Positions 8,667 through 16,607 of a DNA stretch of 64,000 nt are shown piece by piece. How positions within the stretch are numbered: position 1 is the stretch's first letter; each line of letters starts with the position of its first letter. The position numbers and the translations under genes are program-made. The notes beneath the pieces were generated by a model. It had not been told where the DNA came from. It worked only from the letters and a program-made list of their open reading frames with translations, and made no database searches. Origin of the DNA: Scatosoma sp900555925 (GTDB lineage Bacteria > Bacillota > Clostridia > Christensenellales > Borkfalkiaceae); assembly GCA_959603585.1 (NCBI GenBank), contig CAUGYD010000001.1, forward strand, positions 1 to 64,000, written 5' to 3'.

Positions 8667-9401
8667 ATGAAAGAAGTTTTACAATTTGAAAACGTATCGA
8701 TGCACTATCACACCAAACAAGGGGAAACCGTCGCCGTCCAAAACCTCAATTTCTCCGTTTCGGAAGGCCAATTCGCCGCCGTTATCGGTCCCTCCGGCTG
8801 CGGCAAAACTACCCTGTTATCCCTCGCCGCCGGACTTCTGAAACCTACCGAGGGGGAAGTCAAAAATTCCGGCGTCCGCTTCGGATATATGCTTCAAAAA
8901 GACGAGCTCTTCCCCTGGCGCACCATCGAAAAAAATATCTTCCTTCCCCTCGAAATTCAACGCGCCGACACCCCCGAACACCGCGCCCGCGCTCTCGCGC
9001 TCGCCGAAAAATACGGGCTCAAAGATTTCCTCAAAAGCTATCCCTCCGCTCTGTCGGGCGGCATGAGACAGCGCGCCGCCCTCATCCGTACTCTCGCGCT
9101 TGACCCCGACGTACTGCTCTTAGACGAGCCGTTTTCCGCGCTCGACTACCAGACCCGCCTGAGCGTCTGCGACGACGTATACAAAATTATCCGCAGCGAA
9201 CACAAGACCGCCGTGCTCATCACGCACGACATCAGCGAGGCCGTCTCCGTCGCAGATAAAATCGTCGTTCTCTCCCGCAGACCCGCCCGCGTCGTCTCCA
9301 CTCATACCCTCGCTTTCCCCGAAAAGGAACCCTTAAAACGCCGCGAAAACAAAGAATTCTCCACCTGGTTCGAACTTTTATGGAGAGAACTCAACACCTG
9401 A
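8667..9401 (+). CDS. ABC importer ATP-binding protein (SsuB/TauB-like)
   Basis: This 244-residue nucleotide-binding subunit powers the importer. It has Walker A GPSGCGKTT near residue 42, the signature LSGGMRQRAALIRT near residue 130, Walker B DVLLLDEPFSALD, and the switch histidine in LITHD. The Q-loop reads MLQKDELFPW, typical of the nitrate/sulfonate/taurine group. It comes 96 bp after the binding-protein gene and 26 bp before the permease gene. Confidence 0.92.
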   Translation: MKEVLQFENVSMHYHTKQGETVAVQNLNFSVSEGQFAAVIGPSGCGKTTLLSLAAGLLKPTEGEVKNSGVRFGYMLQKDELFPWRTIEKNIFLPLEIQRADTPEHRARALALAEKYGLKDFLKSYPSALSGGMRQRAALIRTLALDPDVLLLDEPFSALDYQTRLSVCDDVYKIIRSEHKTAVLITHDISEAVSVADKIVVLSRRPARVVSTHTLAFPEKEPLKRRENKEFSTWFELLWRELNT

Positions 9402-9427
9402 AATAACATAACTGAGGAATCCGACCA

Positions 9428-10234
9428 ATGAAAAACAATACCTATTCGAGAGAACACCTTCTCTATTTAAGAAACCTGAAAAGAAAGAGCGTTACCGTTC
9501 ACCTCGTACGAATCGCGGTGCTCGCGCTCTTTCTCGTCCTTTGGGAACTCTCCGCTCACTTCGAGTGGATCAATCCCTTTATCACAAGCTCCCCCTCGCG
9601 CATCTGGGCCACGCTCGTCTCCCTGTACGAGAACGGAACCCTCTTTTACCACGTCGGCACCACGCTCTGGGAAACCCTGCTCGGCTTCTTCATCGCCGTC
9701 GTCTCCGGATATATCATCGCCCTGCTGCTTTGGTGGAGCGAGATTTTCCGCAAAATCTCGGAGCCCTATCTCGTCGTCCTCAACGCTTTGCCTAAAATCG
9801 CCCTCGGCCCCCTCATCATCATCTGGTGCGGCACCGGCAGCAAGGCCATCGTTTTCATGACCGTACTCATCGGGCTCATCGTCACTATTCTCAACATGCT
9901 CAACGGCTTCATGGCTACGGACGAAAACAAGCTGCTCCTCCTTCGCTCCATGGGCGCAAACAAGTGGCAGATCCTCAGAAAGCTCGTCATTCCCTCCTCC
10001 TTGCCCGTCTTTATCTCCATGCTCAAAATCAACGTCGGCATGGCCTGGATCGGCTCCATTATGGGCGAATATATCGTCTCCAAGGCGGGGATCGGCTATC
10101 TCATCGTCTACGGAGGGCAGGTATTCAAGCTCGACCTCGTCATGACCGCCGTCTTTATCCTCTGCGTATTGGCGGCAGGCATGTATGCGATCGTCGCTTT
10201 GGTAGAAAAATTAGTCATCAAAAACGTAGATTAA
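9428..10234 (+). CDS. ABC importer permease (SsuC/TauC-like)
   Basis: This 268-residue integral membrane protein has about six hydrophobic segments and the EAA coupling loop in RSMGANKWQILRKLVIPSSL near residue 180, where the ATPase docks. Length and order match SsuC/TauC permeases. It closes the three-gene importer operon, and its stop codon overlaps the left arm of a strong terminator. Confidence 0.92.
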   Translation: MKNNTYSREHLLYLRNLKRKSVTVHLVRIAVLALFLVLWELSAHFEWINPFITSSPSRIWATLVSLYENGTLFYHVGTTLWETLLGFFIAVVSGYIIALLLWWSEIFRKISEPYLVVLNALPKIALGPLIIIWCGTGSKAIVFMTVLIGLIVTILNMLNGFMATDENKLLLLRSMGANKWQILRKLVIPSSLPVFISMLKINVGMAWIGSIMGEYIVSKAGIGYLIVYGGQVFKLDLVMTAVFILCVLAAGMYAIVALVEKLVIKNVD

Positions 10235-10262
10235 AGAAGCGGAGGGAACCCTCCGCTTCTTT
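10233..10262 (+). terminator. Bidirectional terminator between convergent genes
   Basis: A perfect 14-bp hairpin (aaagaagcggaggg / ccctccgcttcttt) with a 2-nt loop lies between the importer permease (plus) and the nucleotidyltransferase gene (minus), overlapping both stop regions. Confidence 0.9.
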
Positions 10263-11625
10263 ATCCGCTCTTTTTCTCTTTACGGCTCTTTTCGCGGATA
10301 TACCGATATTCGGCGGCCGCCGCTTTGCGGCGGCAGAACGCCGCGCGAATCAGCCGCCAAATCCAAAAAAACGGCAGGAGAAACGAGAGCTTTTCAAGCA
10401 GCGTAAATCTTTGTTTCATCACCTTATATGGCGGAAACAGTCGCTCCGCAAAATACTTAAATTTTCCCTTCTCTTGCAATTTTCTCTCCCAAAGTTTCTC
10501 TATCCTGCCGTATACGCCGTCCGACAACAGGGCCACCCCCGTTTCGTCCAGCGTCGGATTTTCGGCCGAAAACCAAAGGCTTATTTCCCGTTCGAGCGTC
10601 TTTTCAAATTCTTCGAGCGGCGATTCCGTTTCCGCGGCTGTTTCAACTATCATATCGGGCGCAGCCTCCTCAAACGGATTGAAGGCGGTCTCGGGGTCCG
10701 TATTTCGGAGGTTTTCCGATTTCGCCGTTTGGGAAGTTTCCTGTATGGAAGGCGACGCGGATTGGTGAAAGGTTTCCTGTGCGTGAGGCGACGCCGATTG
10801 GCGGGCGATTTCTTGTACGTGAGGCAACGCCGATTGGCGGGCGATTTCCTGTGCGCGGGAGAGTTCCGCCGCGATGTATTTTCTGTCGAGCTCCTTTCCG
10901 TATCTCTTTAAGTAAAGCCAAAAATCGAGAACCGTCCGAACGCCGCTTCCCGCGCCCGAAAAATGTTTATGGCCGTGAATGAGCAGAAAAATATACTCGT
11001 CTTCCCTCGAAAGCCGACAGACGAACGGCTCGGCTGTCGGCAGGGCTCTGCGCCAGACGCCTTTGTAATATTCCGCAAACGGGGAGGTATCGTTCAAAAG
11101 CGCGCGATGCAATTCCACCGTCGTCACGGGCGGACGAAAGAAAATCTGATGATTGCTGCCGGCGCTCTCCGTGCGGTATTCGTAACCCGATTCCCGCATG
11201 AGTGTCTTTATCTTTTCAAAGTTCTTTTCTTCGTACAAAATATCCAGATCGCCCATCGAGCGAAAGGCGGGTTCGGGATACAGGCTTTTCAGCAAAATTC
11301 CCTTCAATGGAAGAAATTTTATTCCCTCCTTAGAAAAACGTTCCTTTATCTCTTCCCACGCAAATTCCTGCTGAATATCCGCGTGAACACAGACTCGGTA
11401 AGCGTGTTCCCATTGCTCTGCCGTCTCTCCGTCGGGCTTTTTCTCCAAACGGGAAAGCGCGGAATACGTCAGCGCCGCAAGCGAGTGTTTCTCCGAAAGG
11501 AGAAGAATATCCCGCCAGCTTACCTCCTCCGGTTTCTCGGGAGGCAAGCCCTCTCCCCCTGACGCGCCGAAACGAACCAGCCGTATAAAATATTCTCCTG
11601 TCTTAAAAAACGTTTCCTTATCCAT
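10261..11625 (-). CDS. Nucleotidyltransferase family protein (NTP_transf_5-like) with repeat linker
   Basis: I start this at the ATG at 11625 (454 residues), preceded by ggaaggga; the open frame begins at an upstream GTG. The nucleotidyltransferase core is around FRSMGDLDILYEEKNF, with paired metal-binding aspartates. A His-rich block follows (LIHGHKHFSG). Enzymes of this family act on RiPPs such as lasso peptides, and otherwise are uncharacterised. A Ser/Gln/Ala-rich insert of 13-residue repeats (QEIARQSASPHA-like, encoded at 10735-10855) splits the C-terminal half. It is the last gene of the kinase-PqqD-peptidase-exporter cassette. Substrate unknown. Confidence 0.75.
   Translation of the reverse strand: MDKETFFKTGEYFIRLVRFGASGGEGLPPEKPEEVSWRDILLLSEKHSLAALTYSALSRLEKKPDGETAEQWEHAYRVCVHADIQQEFAWEEIKERFSKEGIKFLPLKGILLKSLYPEPAFRSMGDLDILYEEKNFEKIKTLMRESGYEYRTESAGSNHQIFFRPPVTTVELHRALLNDTSPFAEYYKGVWRRALPTAEPFVCRLSREDEYIFLLIHGHKHFSGAGSGVRTVLDFWLYLKRYGKELDRKYIAAELSRAQEIARQSALPHVQEIARQSASPHAQETFHQSASPSIQETSQTAKSENLRNTDPETAFNPFEEAAPDMIVETAAETESPLEEFEKTLEREISLWFSAENPTLDETGVALLSDGVYGRIEKLWERKLQEKGKFKYFAERLFPPYKVMKQRFTLLEKLSFLLPFFWIWRLIRAAFCRRKAAAAEYRYIREKSRKEKKSG
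10735..10855 (-). repeat. 39-bp in-frame repeat in the nucleotidyltransferase gene
   Basis: About three imperfect copies of a 39-bp unit encode the 13-residue pattern QEIARQSASPH(A/V). The two best copies differ at only a few bases. The repeat sits in a variable linker after the catalytic domain. Confidence 0.75.
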
Positions 11626-11646
11626 TTCTCCCTTCCTCACCGAAAG

Positions 11647-13662
11647 TCAAATCCGCTCTATCTTCCCGCCTTGCACCCTTAAAACGACATCCGCTATTTC
11701 CAGCGCCGCGGGACGGTGCGTGACGATGAGACACGTCTTATTCTTCTCCTTTCGGATATTTTCGAGAAGTCTCTTCTCCGTTTCTCCGTCGAGAGCGCTC
11801 GTCGCTTCGTCCAAAAGCAATATCGGACGCTCGGACAGCAGGGCCCGCGCTACCGCCAAACGTTGGAGCTGTCCCTCGGACAACCCGCCGCCACGCTCCC
11901 TCAACGGAGTGTCCAAGCCCTCGGGAAGCCCGAAAACAAATTCCGCACACGCCGCTTTTAATGCCCGACGTTCCCGCTCTTCCAAAGTTGCTTCGTTTTC
12001 TTCTTCCGAAAAGAAAGCAAGATTTTCCCGTATCGTGCCCGAAAATAAAAAATTCCCTTGGGGCACGTATGCAAACAATCCCCTTTCCCGCTCGGTCAAC
12101 AAATGCTCTCCGTCCCCCGCAATCGCGTAAATCCCGCCCGAAAGAGGCGCGTAAATGTGCATGAGGAGCTTGAAAAGCGTGCTCTTGCCGCTCCCCGATT
12201 CCCCCGTGATGCAAATCACCCCGCCCTTGGCAAATTCCGCGTCCGCCTCCGAAAACAACCGCTCACGGCCGTAATCGAACGTGAGTTTTTTTATGCGGAA
12301 TCCTTTCGTTTGTTCATACAGTCCCGATGTCAAAGAATTTTCGGTAAACGGAAGGACTGAGGACGGAACGGGGAAAGAATTATATCTATGAGCAGACGGC
12401 GAGGGCGACAGGGGCGGTGTGGGCGACAGGGGCGGTGCTGACGGGGAGGACGGCACCGACGACGAGGACGGCACCGATGACGAGGACGGAACCAACGGGG
12501 AGGGCGGTGCTGACGGGGAGGCCGACCCCGACGACGAGGACGGCACCGACGGGGAGGACGGCACCGACGGGGAGGACGGCACCGACGGGGAGGACGGCAC
12601 CGACGACGAGGACGACACCGACGGAGGGGACGGCACCGACGACGAGGACGACACCGACGGAGGGGACGGCACCGGCGGCGCAGGTAGAATTTTTTCGGAA
12701 GGAATATCGTCCAATTCGCTAAGGCGTTCCGCACTGGCCGCGCGGGCATAGTATACGGGCAGAATGGACGAAAACATCGCAAAAGGATATTCCAGCTGTC
12801 CCAAAAGCAATATAATCGAAAGTACGGAACCGTAATCCATATTTCCGCGCAGGATAGAGATTCCGCACCATACGAGCGCAAAAATTACGCCCGCGTTGCT
12901 GAAAAGCGAAAATAAACCGTTCATGCAGGAATCGAGGCGGTTTTTCTTCATGCGCTTCCCCAAATAAATATCGAGGAGAGCATCCGATTTTTCCGTCGCT
13001 CTGTCCTCCGCTCCGTACGCCTTGACGGTGAGGGCGGACGACAGGCTCTCCTGAATAAAAGAACGGCTCCTTCCGTCCGCCTCCACCAATTCCTTATGAT
13101 ATTTCTTCATTTTGCGGCGAACGAGGACAGTCAGCGCGCAAACCGCGAGTCCGCCCGCGACGAAAATCCCCGTAAACAGCGCATCCAGCGTCAAAAGCGC
13201 CGCGATTGCGCCGACGCATTGCACCGCCATGCCCGCGAGCGCGGGAAGCATGCTGACCGTGCCTGACGCGACCGCCGAAACGTCCGTCGTCAAACGGTTG
13301 AGAAGGTCGCCGCTATGGTATTTTTCGAGCCCTGCGTAATCGGAACGGAGAATCCTCGCGAAGAGCTTCCCGCGAAGCCCCGCGTTGATCTTCGCGCGCG
13401 CCCGTTCGAGAAAATACTTTACCGACGTCTGCACCGCGATTCTCGCGAGCAGCACCGCGAGCAATACCGCGGAAAAAACAAGCAGCAGGCGGGCGTTTCC
13501 TTCGACCGCGTTATTGACGATATACTGCGTGAGATACGCAAAAGCCAAAGAAAGCAGCGTCCCCGCCACCGTCAAAAACGCCATAAAAAGAACAAACGGC
13601 CGATAGGGATGCATCTCCCTTTTCAGCCATGCTCTTCCTTTTTCCGTCGTCTTTTCTTTCAT
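11647..13662 (-). CDS. ABC exporter, fused membrane and ATPase domains, with Ser/Pro repeat linker
   Basis: This 671-residue half-transporter has a six-helix type I exporter domain (about residues 20-320) and an ATPase domain with Walker A GESGSGKSTLF, signature LSEGQLQRLAVARAL and Walker B ILLLDEATSALD. Between them, where close relatives have a short linker, lies roughly 100 residues of Ser/Pro/Val repeats (VPSSPS and variants). There is no N-terminal C39 peptidase domain, so substrate cleavage would need another enzyme such as the S26 peptidase next door, whose stop overlaps this start by 4 bp (ATGA). Likely exports the cassette's product. Confidence 0.85.
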   Translation of the reverse strand: MKEKTTEKGRAWLKREMHPYRPFVLFMAFLTVAGTLLSLAFAYLTQYIVNNAVEGNARLLLVFSAVLLAVLLARIAVQTSVKYFLERARAKINAGLRGKLFARILRSDYAGLEKYHSGDLLNRLTTDVSAVASGTVSMLPALAGMAVQCVGAIAALLTLDALFTGIFVAGGLAVCALTVLVRRKMKKYHKELVEADGRSRSFIQESLSSALTVKAYGAEDRATEKSDALLDIYLGKRMKKNRLDSCMNGLFSLFSNAGVIFALVWCGISILRGNMDYGSVLSIILLLGQLEYPFAMFSSILPVYYARAASAERLSELDDIPSEKILPAPPVPSPPSVSSSSSVPSPPSVSSSSSVPSSPSVPSSPSVPSSPSVPSSSSGSASPSAPPSPLVPSSSSVPSSSSVPSSPSAPPLSPTPPLSPSPSAHRYNSFPVPSSVLPFTENSLTSGLYEQTKGFRIKKLTFDYGRERLFSEADAEFAKGGVICITGESGSGKSTLFKLLMHIYAPLSGGIYAIAGDGEHLLTERERGLFAYVPQGNFLFSGTIRENLAFFSEEENEATLEERERRALKAACAEFVFGLPEGLDTPLRERGGGLSEGQLQRLAVARALLSERPILLLDEATSALDGETEKRLLENIRKEKNKTCLIVTHRPAALEIADVVLRVQGGKIERI
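12415..12680 (-). repeat. 18-bp minisatellite encoding the exporter linker
   Basis: The unit gacggcaccgacggggag and close variants repeat in frame through the exporter gene, giving six-residue VPSSPS/VPSSSS blocks on the minus strand. Opposite frames yield acidic GEDGTD-like products by the same repetition; I take those to be shadows. Confidence 0.85.
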
Positions 13663-14120
13663 CTTCCGCCCTCTCTCCCGCCGATCAACCGCTTTACCGC
13701 CCGTTTTGCCGCGCTCTTTACGCGAAAGGCAAACAGCCGCGCGGGATAGCCTCCCACCCGCCGCTTTGCATAGCGGAGATACCGCTTATCCGTACATGAA
13801 ACGCGCTTTCCGCCCCGAAAAAATTCCGTCAGAACGCCTAAAATCTCCCCTTCGGGAACCCATTCGTCCGAATAACAATTATCCCCGCGAATGACGTACC
13901 CGCCCTCCTTTACCTCTATCACGCGGTGCAGGATATAGTTTTCCCCGCGTTTATAAAGAGCCACGTCCAGACGATTCAGACGCCCTCCCTTCGGAAACAC
14001 TACGATGCTGTCGCGGCCGCTTTTCAGCATGGGAAGCATGCTCGTCCCCACCGTGGGACCGACGTACTTTCCCTCCCGCAAAAGAACCTCTTCTATACTC
14101 AGTCGCTCCGATGCGTTCAT
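13659..14120 (-). CDS. S24/S26 family signal peptidase-like protein
   Basis: I use the ATG at 14120 (153 residues), 7 nt after the PqqD-like gene; the frame opens at a TTG six codons earlier. The serine nucleophile is in GTSMLPML near residue 25. The second catalytic block is YILHRVIEV followed by VIRGDNCYSDEWV, which places it in the SipW/ER-type group where His takes the role of the usual Lys. I see no clear N-terminal membrane helix. In this cassette it may cleave a leader peptide, since neither a C39 domain nor another protease is present. Confidence 0.8.
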   Translation of the reverse strand: MNASERLSIEEVLLREGKYVGPTVGTSMLPMLKSGRDSIVVFPKGGRLNRLDVALYKRGENYILHRVIEVKEGGYVIRGDNCYSDEWVPEGEILGVLTEFFRGGKRVSCTDKRYLRYAKRRVGGYPARLFAFRVKSAAKRAVKRLIGGREGGR

Positions 14121-14127
14121 CTCCGCC

Positions 14128-14391
14128 TCACCCGACAAAATCGTTTTCGCGGAGAATCGCGGAAAACTTCTCCACGTCCGCTTCCGCCGTCGACCGATCG
14201 ACTTCGTATTCCGAGAGAAGCGCTTCGACAGCTTCCCTTTCGGTATGGTCTTTGAGAAAAAAATTCCAGAGAAAATTTCCCGTATCGTTGAGCTTGATCA
14301 TGCCGTGAAAAGTTTTACTCATGCCGCCGACCGGCACCACGATATTTTCTCCCGCTACCTTCCGAACGACAAAGCCCTTTTTAATCTTCAT
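14128..14391 (-). CDS. PqqD-like RiPP recognition element protein
   Basis: This 87-residue protein has the PqqD fold pattern: a beta-rich N-terminal half, then LNDTGNFLWNFF and a helical C-terminal half ending in FSAILRENDF. PqqD-like proteins (RRE domains) bind the leader peptides of RiPP precursors and present them to modifying enzymes. The start ATG is 5 nt after a perfect ggagg. It lies 14 bp after the kinase-like gene and 7 bp before the peptidase gene, a spacing that implies translation from one message. Confidence 0.85.
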   Translation of the reverse strand: MKIKKGFVVRKVAGENIVVPVGGMSKTFHGMIKLNDTGNFLWNFFLKDHTEREAVEALLSEYEVDRSTAEADVEKFSAILRENDFVG

Positions 14392-14405
14392 ACACCCCTC
14401 CGTTT

Positions 14406-15116
14406 CTATCTCGAATACTTTCGGCCCGTCAGCCCCTCGAACGACGTCTTTACCGCCTCTTCCGAGACGTCCGCGCAAAGAAGGTATGCGGGCGTCGAAG
14501 AAATGAGTCCGTCCACGAGTTCCAGCGTCTTTGCCGCGTTCTCCTCGTCGGACGGAATGAGAATCTGCGAAAATATCCTGTCCGCGGCTTCCTTTTCCGT
14601 CAGTCGAGTCAAGCGGTTCTCCTTTGCCTGTTCGAGAAAGCAAAGCCCCTTTAAGACCGCGCTTCCCTTTTCCCCGCGCCCTTCTTTTCCGTTCCACGGC
14701 GTGCCGTAGGCGTAAAAACAGGAGCCCTTTTTCCCTATGACGGGTTTATCTCCGTTGATGATTCTCGTTTCGGGGAGATATTTCAGCCAAAGCCCCGTAT
14801 GCGTGGATTTTCCGACGCCGCTCCTGCCGAGAAAAGCGTAGCCCTCACCCGCAAAAGAAAGCACCGCCGCATGCAGCAAAAAGCGGTCGAAGCGGGGCAG
14901 CTGCATACAAATTTCACGATACAGACAAATATTTTCGATATATCCGTCCGAATACCCGGGCGAGAGGCGTTTTTCCTCCGCGAAAGCCGCCTTTGAGACT
15001 TTCGCGGACAAATCGAAGGTCCCGTCGATTTGAGAAAAATATTCTTTGCAAAATTCCGTCGTAAAGGAACAGCAGTTTTCTATCCTGATGCGCAGGTCTG
15101 CAATTTCGTATATCAT
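14406..15116 (-). CDS. HprK-like serine kinase family protein
   Basis: I start at the ATG at 15116 (236 residues); the frame opens further upstream at a TTG inside an inverted repeat, which is unlikely. The C-terminal half has Walker A GRSGVGKSTHTGLW near residue 105, then INGDKPVI and YGTPWNGKEG, the layout of HprK-like/ScmC-type proteins found beside PqqD-like genes. Relatives phosphorylate the C-terminal Ser of lasso peptides; others are uncharacterised. It lacks the HPr kinase N-terminal domain. It is the first gene of the cassette, behind a consensus promoter. Confidence 0.75.
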   Translation of the reverse strand: MIYEIADLRIRIENCCSFTTEFCKEYFSQIDGTFDLSAKVSKAAFAEEKRLSPGYSDGYIENICLYREICMQLPRFDRFLLHAAVLSFAGEGYAFLGRSGVGKSTHTGLWLKYLPETRIINGDKPVIGKKGSCFYAYGTPWNGKEGRGEKGSAVLKGLCFLEQAKENRLTRLTEKEAADRIFSQILIPSDEENAAKTLELVDGLISSTPAYLLCADVSEEAVKTSFEGLTGRKYSR

Positions 15117-15126
15117 CTTCCCGTCC

Positions 15127-15172
15127 TGAAAAAATCCGTAAGAGCACGCCTTCAAGCTGTCTCTTACGGATT
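15127..15172 (-). terminator. 12-bp inverted repeat with T-run, overlapping a promoter
   Basis: On the minus strand AATCCGTAAGAG (15161-15172) and CTCTTACGGATT (15133-15144) are perfect complements 16 nt apart, followed by T's. For transcripts arriving from the pentapeptide gene this is an intrinsic terminator. The left arm overlaps the -10 box of the kinase promoter, so transcripts starting there lack most of that arm and should escape. Confidence 0.75.
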
Positions 15173-15198
15173 ATAACACATTCTATACCGTTTGTCAA
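15170..15198 (-). promoter_or_regulatory. Consensus sigma-A promoter of the kinase-PqqD-exporter cassette
   Basis: The minus strand carries TTGACA (15193-15198), a 17-bp spacer and TATAAT (15170-15175). The start codon is about 55 nt downstream. Confidence 0.88.
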
Positions 15199-15265
15199 TA
15201 GCGGTTTTTCGATTTTTTCAGTGAGAGTCTGCTGAAAAACGGCCGCGCACGTCGCCGCCGTCGCA

Positions 15266-15862
15266 TTATACGACCTTTACACCCAAAAGTCGGACGAGCT
15301 CCGCCGCCTGAAACGGATTGATCGTCGCGCCGCGAAGTTCCCGAAAAGTATCCGAAAGAATAATCCGCTCGATTTTACAGTCCGACAAGTCAATATCCTT
15401 TAAAGAAGTACGGAAAAAATCCGAACCGCTCAAATCTATGCGTTCCAAAGTCATTTTCTTCCACTTCGATTCGGGAAAAGCGGAATCCTTGAACAGGCTG
15501 TCCTTCAATCGGCAATTTTCCCACACCGATTTCGTAAAATCCGCATAGCAAAACGAACTGTCCTCGAACAGTCCGTCCTTAAAACGACTTTCCGAAAAAT
15601 TGCAGCCGTCCCCTTTACAGACGGAAAAATTACAGCCCCTGAAATACCCTTCGGAAAAGCTGCATCCCGAAAAAATACAGTTCTCGAACGCCGCCCCGTA
15701 AAAGGCCGAGGACGAAAAACGACACCCCTCGAACACGCACTTTTTGAACCGCACCCGCTCGAATTCCGCTTCGGATAAATCTGCGCCCGAAAGGCGCTCC
15801 CGCTCGAACGACCGATTTTTTACGCAACCCTCTTCCGATTCCGCCAACACGCTCTCCAACAT
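15266..15862 (-). CDS. Pentapeptide repeat protein, Qnr/MfpA-like
   Basis: This 198-residue protein (start ATG at 15862, RBS gagaggg) is almost wholly made of five-residue repeats with Phe or Leu at the centre, often FxxC (FEGCRF, FENCIF, FSGCSF, FRGCNF). This builds a right-handed quadrilateral beta-helix. Length, Phe/Cys-rich faces and the C-terminal cap ATINPFQAAELVRLLGV resemble chromosomal Qnr/MfpA proteins, which mimic DNA and shield gyrase. Gyrase protection is inferred only. It is the last gene of the tcdA operon and starts 1 nt after ylmH ends. Confidence 0.8.
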   Translation of the reverse strand: MLESVLAESEEGCVKNRSFERERLSGADLSEAEFERVRFKKCVFEGCRFSSSAFYGAAFENCIFSGCSFSEGYFRGCNFSVCKGDGCNFSESRFKDGLFEDSSFCYADFTKSVWENCRLKDSLFKDSAFPESKWKKMTLERIDLSGSDFFRTSLKDIDLSDCKIERIILSDTFRELRGATINPFQAAELVRLLGVKVV

Positions 15863-15863
15863 C

Positions 15864-16607
15864 TCAATCCCTCTCAATACGGCACCTCAGCCGCCCTTTC
15901 CTGCTCTCGCCCGAAATTTCCGCGAGAAAAAATCTTCCCTTTCCCCGCACGGTCACCCGATCGCCCTCGTTCAGCTCCTTGGACGACCTCGGACAAAGCC
16001 GACCGTTGATGAACACCCGTTCCGCTTCGAAATACTTTTCCGCTTCCCCCCTCGAAAGGCGGAAGGCCGCGGCTACCGCGCAATCCGCGCGCAGAGAAGA
16101 GAGAAAACACGTCTCGCTTTCCCGCTCCTTCCTCTCAAACTCCGCCGTCTCCGCCCGAAAACACTTAACCTCCGTGCGACGCACCCGCGTCAACTGCTCT
16201 TCGATAAACGGCGATATCCGCTCGGCGCAATAAAGATACGCCCCGCCCGAAAAGGGAACGATATCCCCCAAGGTCGAACGCTCGATCCCCAGATTCAACA
16301 GCGCGCCCAAATAGTCCCGATGCGTCAGCTCCTCCGAAAATTTCGCGCTCGACGGAGAAATTTTCAGGCAGACGATCGGGAACGCTTCCTCGTAATCCCC
16401 GCTCCCGAAACGAATCATCTGCCGTTCCGCTCCTTCATAGCCGCCCCAAATCCAAACGCCCGCGTACGAAAGCTCCCGTTCCGCTCCGTAAAAATATTGC
16501 TGCTCCGTCGGGGACAAAAAATCGGTAAACGAATACCTGCCTCTCGCATAAGCCCGTTCGGCAAGTTCCGAAAACCGATTGCGCCACAACCTTTCCTCTT
16601 CGTTCAC
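15864..16607 (-). CDS. ylmH: S4-domain RNA-binding protein YlmH (RqcP2-like)
   Basis: This 247-residue protein has the YlmH layout: an N-terminal ferredoxin-like part (FTDFLSPTEQQYFY near residue 30), a middle domain with LGALLNLGIERSTLGDI, and a C-terminal S4 domain with FRLSRGEAEKYFEAERVFINGR. YlmH in Bacillus binds ribosomes carrying stalled peptidyl-tRNA and can support alanine tailing in ribosome quality control; it is also known near cell-division genes. Here it is instead in an operon with tRNA-modifying genes. Its start overlaps the ttcA stop (ATGA). Confidence 0.9.
   Translation of the reverse strand: MNEEERLWRNRFSELAERAYARGRYSFTDFLSPTEQQYFYGAERELSYAGVWIWGGYEGAERQMIRFGSGDYEEAFPIVCLKISPSSAKFSEELTHRDYLGALLNLGIERSTLGDIVPFSGGAYLYCAERISPFIEEQLTRVRRTEVKCFRAETAEFERKERESETCFLSSLRADCAVAAAFRLSRGEAEKYFEAERVFINGRLCPRSSKELNEGDRVTVRGKGRFFLAEISGESRKGRLRCRIERD

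Noticed and set aside
12419..12751. Plus-strand frames giving GEDGTD-rich acidic proteins across the exporter linker
   Set aside because: They are opposite-strand readings of the 18-bp repeat in a well-supported exporter gene and have no RBS or promoter.
10261..15198. Lasso peptide cluster
   Set aside because: Neither the asparagine-synthetase-like cyclase, nor the transglutaminase-like protease, nor a precursor is present.
15133..15198. Invertible promoter
   Set aside because: The promoter lies mostly outside the repeat arms, so inversion between them would flip only 16 nt and would not change direction of transcription.
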